Positions 32,667 through 35,699 of a DNA stretch of 35,699 nucleotides are shown piece after piece. The DNA comes from VFZP01 sp043730365 (GTDB lineage: Bacteria > Acidobacteriota > Terriglobia > Bryobacterales > Bryobacteraceae), in contig JAYTKJ010000716.1 of the NCBI GenBank assembly GCA_043730365.1, positions 1 to 35,699 on the forward strand. Direction: 5' to 3'. The notes under the pieces are model-generated. The model saw only the letters and a list, made by a program, of their open reading frames with translations, had not been told where the DNA came from and did no database searches. The number at the start of each line of letters is the position of its first letter. Position 1 is the first letter of the stretch. A program made the position numbers and the translations under genes.

Positions 32667-33374
32667 GTGCCTGAGGGAAACGCTCGTATTCTCATCATTG
32701 ATGACGATGCCGAACTGGCTTCGTTGCTGGGAGAATTCCTGCGCCGCGAAGGCTTTGACGTCTCCTTCGCCCACGATGGGGACAAGGGTCTGGCCGCCGC
32801 GCTTGCTTCGCCGCCGCGCGATCTGATCGTGCTCGATGTGATGCTCCCCGGGATGGACGGCTTCTCGGTGTTGCGCAAGCTGCGCGAGAAGAGCCGGGTG
32901 CCCGTGTTGATGCTGACGGCGCGCGGCGAAGACGTGGATCGCATCGTCGGCCTGGAACTGGGCGCCGACGATTATCTGCCCAAGCCGTTCAACCCGCGCG
33001 AACTGGCCGCCCGCATACGCGCGATTCTGCGGCGGGCCGATGCGAAGCCTTCGGGCGCCGCACCGGTCTCGGTCAACGGAGTTACGCTCGATCCGGCTAC
33101 ACGCGAGGTAACCTGCGACGGCCGCGCGGTGGAGTTCACCACCATTGAATTCGAAATCCTTCAAGCGCTGATGCGCGCCGCCGGGCGCGTGCTGTCGCGA
33201 GACGACGTGATGGAGCATCTTTATCAGCGCAAGGCGACGCCGTTTGACCGCGCGATCGACGTCCACATCGCGCACGTCCGCCGCAAACTGGAAACGGACC
33301 GCGAGATCATCAAGACCGTGCGGGGCGTGGGCTATCAGTTCCTCAAGGGCCGCGCCGAGGATGCCGCCGTATGA
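32667..33374 (+). CDS. CpxR-like OmpR-family response regulator
   Basis: 235 residues from the GTG at 32667; the frame is open further upstream but crosses the operator region. The receiver domain has the acidic pocket (IDDD, 11-14), phospho-acceptor Asp57 (VLDVMLPG), Thr84 and Lys106 (LPKPFN). The winged-helix output domain includes RKATPFDRAIDVHIAHVRRKL and a closing KTVRGVGYQFL. The stretches SLLGEFLRREGFDV, GLELGADDYLPKPFN and TPFDRAIDVHI are notably close to E. coli CpxR. It overlaps the kinase gene by 4 bases (ATGA). It probably binds the 38-bp repeat upstream and so controls itself and the LTxxQ protein. Confidence 0.93.
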   Translation: MPEGNARILIIDDDAELASLLGEFLRREGFDVSFAHDGDKGLAAALASPPRDLIVLDVMLPGMDGFSVLRKLREKSRVPVLMLTARGEDVDRIVGLELGADDYLPKPFNPRELAARIRAILRRADAKPSGAAPVSVNGVTLDPATREVTCDGRAVEFTTIEFEILQALMRAAGRVLSRDDVMEHLYQRKATPFDRAIDVHIAHVRRKLETDREIIKTVRGVGYQFLKGRAEDAAV

Positions 33375-34711
33375 GAAGCCTCTACCTCAAAGTGCTCGCG
33401 TGGTTTCTCACCACCGTTGCCATCACCGGCGTTGGGTTGTGGTGGGTGACGTCGCTCAATTGGACGCGGGCCGAGCAGTCGCTGCCGCCGTTCCGCCGAC
33501 TCGCCCAACTGGAATTCTCGCTCGCGCGCCAAGCCTACGAACGCGGCGGACGCGCGGAGTTGATCAAGCATCAGGAGTGGATCAAGGCCACGGTCAACTT
33601 CAGCGGTGTGTTGGCGGACGCCGCCGGCGTGGACTTGGCGACGGGCGAAAATCACGCGGATCTGATCGCTCGTCTTCAGGAAGACCGGCCGTTCGTGCCG
33701 CCCGGCGCGCCGGTGCTCCACGATGGCCGTTTGGTGAATGGCTTTGCCTCATCCGACGGCCGCTACTGGTATCTGCATCGCCAGTTCGGAGGGGGAGGGC
33801 CGCGTCGGGGCGCTCCTCCGTATCCCTCTCACATCTGGGTCTTCGCCTCCGTCGGGCTGCTCAGTCTCTGGCTGGCTCATCATCTCACCAAGCCGCTCCG
33901 ACAATTGCGTGATGTAGTGGACCGGTTCGGCTCCGGCGATATGACGGCTCGTGTTGGCGCCAAACGGCAGGACGAAATCGGGCAACTCGGGCGTGCGTTT
34001 GACGCGATGGCCGGCCGCATTGAACTGCTGGTCGATTCGCAACGCCGTCTGCTGACGGACCTCTCGCATGAGTTGCGATCACCCCTCACGCGCCTGGGCT
34101 TGGCCGTCGAACTGGCCCGCTCCGGCGACAATCGCGACGCGGCGCTAGACCGGATTCAACTCGAGGCAGACCGGCTCAACTCCATGGTGGCCGGTCTGCT
34201 GGAGGTGACGCGCGGCGAGGCCAATCCGGCGGCGGTCGCCTTCGGCCCGGTGTCTCTCGATGAGCTGACCGCGGCCATCGTGGAAGACTGTCGCGTCGAC
34301 GCCGCCGGCCGCGGCTGCAGGATCGAATTCAAGCCCCCCGCGCCCATCACCATACACGGCAATCCTGAGTTGCTGAGGCGGGCGATTGAGAATGTGTTGC
34401 GCAACGCCGTGCGCTACTCGCCGCAGGATGACGAAGTGTCGGTGGTGTTGGCCGCCTCGGCCGGACGCGCTACGGTCTCAGTCCGCGATCATGGCCCGGG
34501 TGTTCCAGCGCCGGCACTGCCGCATCTCTTCGATGCGTTCTATCGCGTCGCGCAGACCGGCCCCGATGCGGGCAAAGGCTTTGGTCTCGGGTTGTCAATC
34601 GCGCGCCGCGCCGTCGAACTGCACAAAGGTTCGATTACAGCGGCCAACGCGCAACCCGGGCTCGGCGTGACGATCTCGCTGCCGCTTACGGACGCAGCAG
34701 CAACTACTTGA
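33371..34711 (+). CDS. CpxA-like sensor histidine kinase
   Basis: 446 residues. Membrane helix 1 (about 8-28) is followed by a ~125-residue periplasmic sensor (30-153), helix 2 (154-172) and a HAMP domain (173-225). A HisKA domain has the phospho-acceptor His233 (LSHELRSPLTRL), and an HATPase domain has the N box (NVLRNAVRYS, 341-350), G1 (DHGPG, 373-377) and G2 (GKGFGLGLS). The layout equals E. coli CpxA, with a shorter, non-homologous-looking sensor. It is encoded with the CpxR-like regulator and opposite an LTxxQ protein. Its end overlaps the convergent pilin gene by 8 bases. Confidence 0.93.
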   Translation: MRSLYLKVLAWFLTTVAITGVGLWWVTSLNWTRAEQSLPPFRRLAQLEFSLARQAYERGGRAELIKHQEWIKATVNFSGVLADAAGVDLATGENHADLIARLQEDRPFVPPGAPVLHDGRLVNGFASSDGRYWYLHRQFGGGGPRRGAPPYPSHIWVFASVGLLSLWLAHHLTKPLRQLRDVVDRFGSGDMTARVGAKRQDEIGQLGRAFDAMAGRIELLVDSQRRLLTDLSHELRSPLTRLGLAVELARSGDNRDAALDRIQLEADRLNSMVAGLLEVTRGEANPAAVAFGPVSLDELTAAIVEDCRVDAAGRGCRIEFKPPAPITIHGNPELLRRAIENVLRNAVRYSPQDDEVSVVLAASAGRATVSVRDHGPGVPAPALPHLFDAFYRVAQTGPDAGKGFGLGLSIARRAVELHKGSITAANAQPGLGVTISLPLTDAAATT

Positions 34712-35186
34712 TCTCTTTGCTGGTGGGTGTGGCCGGCTCGGCGCCCCAGTTTTCACGCACCGTCAGGGAGTTATCCGAGTAGAACGACCGGCGGCCGGTG
34801 CTGAGGTAAGCGACCGGGCTGGCCTGCACCATGTAACCAGTGGGCGCGGGCAACATCTGGAAGTTGTAGCCGGACTTCAGGCCAGCAGCCAAGTCTCCCG
34901 GAACGAGGTCTGCGCCGTTAGGCCCCGGCTGTCCGGAAGCGGGCGGGCCTAGTTCCTGCAGCGTTTGGGCATACTTGCCGAACTGCGAAAAGTACATCGT
35001 CTGGCCCTGGTGGATGGTGCGAATCTGCGAGATGGCGGCCATTTCCTGAGCCTGCATGCGGGCGGTGTTGAGCTTTGGAATGGCAATGGCCCCGATGATG
35101 AGGATGATCGCGACTACGATCAGCAACTCCATAAGTGAAAAGCCCCGTCGGGCCGAGCGGGATAGGGAACGTCGAAGCGAGCGCAT
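34704..35186 (-). CDS. Type IV pilin / pseudopilin-like protein
   Basis: 160 residues. A 14-15-residue basic leader ends in the prepilin peptidase site RG-FSLMELL, with Glu at position 5 of the mature protein. The hydrophobic N-terminal helix LIVVAIILIIGAIAIPKL follows. The globular part is short, Pro/Gly-rich in the middle and ends with YMVQASPVAYLSTGRRSFYSDN, a beta-strand pattern typical of acidobacterial pilin-like proteins. It may be a structural pilin or a GspG-type pseudopilin; no assembly gene is present to decide. TAGGAT and TACACT hexamers lie in the 73-base upstream gap, but neither is convincing. Confidence 0.9.
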   Translation of the reverse strand: MRSLRRSLSRSARRGFSLMELLIVVAIILIIGAIAIPKLNTARMQAQEMAAISQIRTIHQGQTMYFSQFGKYAQTLQELGPPASGQPGPNGADLVPGDLAAGLKSGYNFQMLPAPTGYMVQASPVAYLSTGRRSFYSDNSLTVRENWGAEPATPTSKEIK

Positions 35187-35259
35187 AGTGTACTTGTCTA
35201 CTATCCTATGACGTCTCGGGGCGCTTCGGCGTGGAGGCGAATTTCTCGGGTCACCCGGA

Positions 35260-35699
35260 TCACGTACGGGCGGCGGCTGAGCCCGGGGCCAGATCGAATT
35301 GGAAATAAGAGAGGGGTGCGGTGGGTGAGCCGTTTTCCAGTTGATCGAGAGCGGCGGTCAGGCTGGCCTTGTTGAGGGCGCTCTTGAGGCGGACCTCGGC
35401 CAGGAGCGTGCGGCGGACGCGTACGGTTTCGACCAGGGGCGAGGGTTCGCTGCTGGCGAAGTTGGTACGCGCGGCGCGTTCGTTCTGGAAGGGCTTCAAT
35501 TCCTTCAAGGCGTTTTGACGGGCGCGCTCGTGGCGCGACGTGTAGATGGCTAGTGTCTTCAGGGCGGCGCGCGTTTCAGAGTCCAGGAAGGGATCAGGCC
35601 CGGAGGCGAGCAGTTTGGCTTCATTCATTCGACAGCGGCGGAGGTTCCATTGAGAGTGGAGAATCGTCTCAAAATGAATGAGTTCGAGTTCGCCGACGG
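35260..35699 (-). CDS. Partial conserved hypothetical protein (5' end beyond the window)
   Basis: The frame runs open from the right edge to the stop at 35260, 146 codons. It includes GELELIHFETILHSQWNLRRC, then MNEAKLLASGPDPFLDSETR and AALKTLAIYTSRHERARQNA, with an Arg/Lys/Glu-rich helical body. The ATG at 35628 is internal, since the sequence before it reads as the same helical family. It matches from memory the C-terminal part of a large acidobacterial family of helical hypothetical proteins whose N-termini carry an 'NALRHGL' motif. Function unknown; many paralogues occur per genome, which may mean a mobile or repeated gene. Confidence 0.7.
   Translation of the reverse strand, partial: VGELELIHFETILHSQWNLRRCRMNEAKLLASGPDPFLDSETRAALKTLAIYTSRHERARQNALKELKPFQNERAARTNFASSEPSPLVETVRVRRTLLAEVRLKSALNKASLTAALDQLENGSPTAPLSYFQFDLAPGSAAART

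Overview
The window is GC-rich, gene-dense DNA from a Gram-negative bacterium. I think it is most likely an acidobacterium of the Solibacter/Bryobacter type. The gene content supports this: a quinoprotein dehydrogenase with a planctomycete/acidobacterial-type cytochrome c, a Tat-exported enolase-superfamily protein, a PmoA-like (DUF6807-like) secreted protein, heptose activation for LPS, a SurA-like chaperone, an acidobacterial-looking type IV pilin, and REP-like palindromes between genes. This placement is inference from gene content; there is no rRNA in the window. I found no tRNA, rRNA, CRISPR array, prophage or insertion sequence.

Layout. 1-1187 (-): ArsA/Get3-type ATPase, cut by the left edge. 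1241-6968 (+): a degenerate M24 peptidase-like protein, a U32/RlhA-type protein, a parvulin-type prolyl isomerase and a true formylglycine-generating enzyme, closely spaced. 6978-16657 (-): a long cluster transcribed leftward: modB, modC, fmdE, thiE-like, rfaE2, mfd, a surA-like gene, then a terminator, then yhaM and a blaI-like regulator. 16717-19489 (+): an APS kinase with a dead ATP-sulfurylase-like N-terminus, a rhodanese and a Tat-exported enolase-superfamily protein. 19509-19590: an inverted pair of REP-like elements. 19613-22672: a DinB/YfiT protein (-), an unrecognised four-helix membrane protein (+) and a secreted propeller-like protein (+).

22605-27515 (-) is the most unusual part. 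It is a tight five-gene operon: a MoxR-type AAA ATPase, a 613-residue protein with a TraB/Tiki-like N-terminus, a PH-like membrane protein, a lipoprotein amidase and a small two-helix membrane protein. 27591-28651 (+): a Sel1-repeat gene broken by one frameshift. 28675-31043 (-): PQQ dehydrogenase (with the Asp pair of lanthanide enzymes) and diheme cytochrome c. 31079-32029 (+): PmoA-like secreted protein. 32040-34711: a complete Cpx-like envelope stress module. A Spy/CpxP-like gene is divergent from a CpxR-like/CpxA-like pair, and a 38-bp inverted repeat carrying two GTAAA half-sites lies between them. 34704-35186 (-): type IV pilin. 35260 to the right edge (-): partial acidobacterial hypothetical protein.

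Several transcription units start 6-13 bases downstream of a TANNNT hexamer without a Shine-Dalgarno sequence. This suggests frequent leaderless or near-leaderless transcription, while other genes have clear AGGAGG-type sites.
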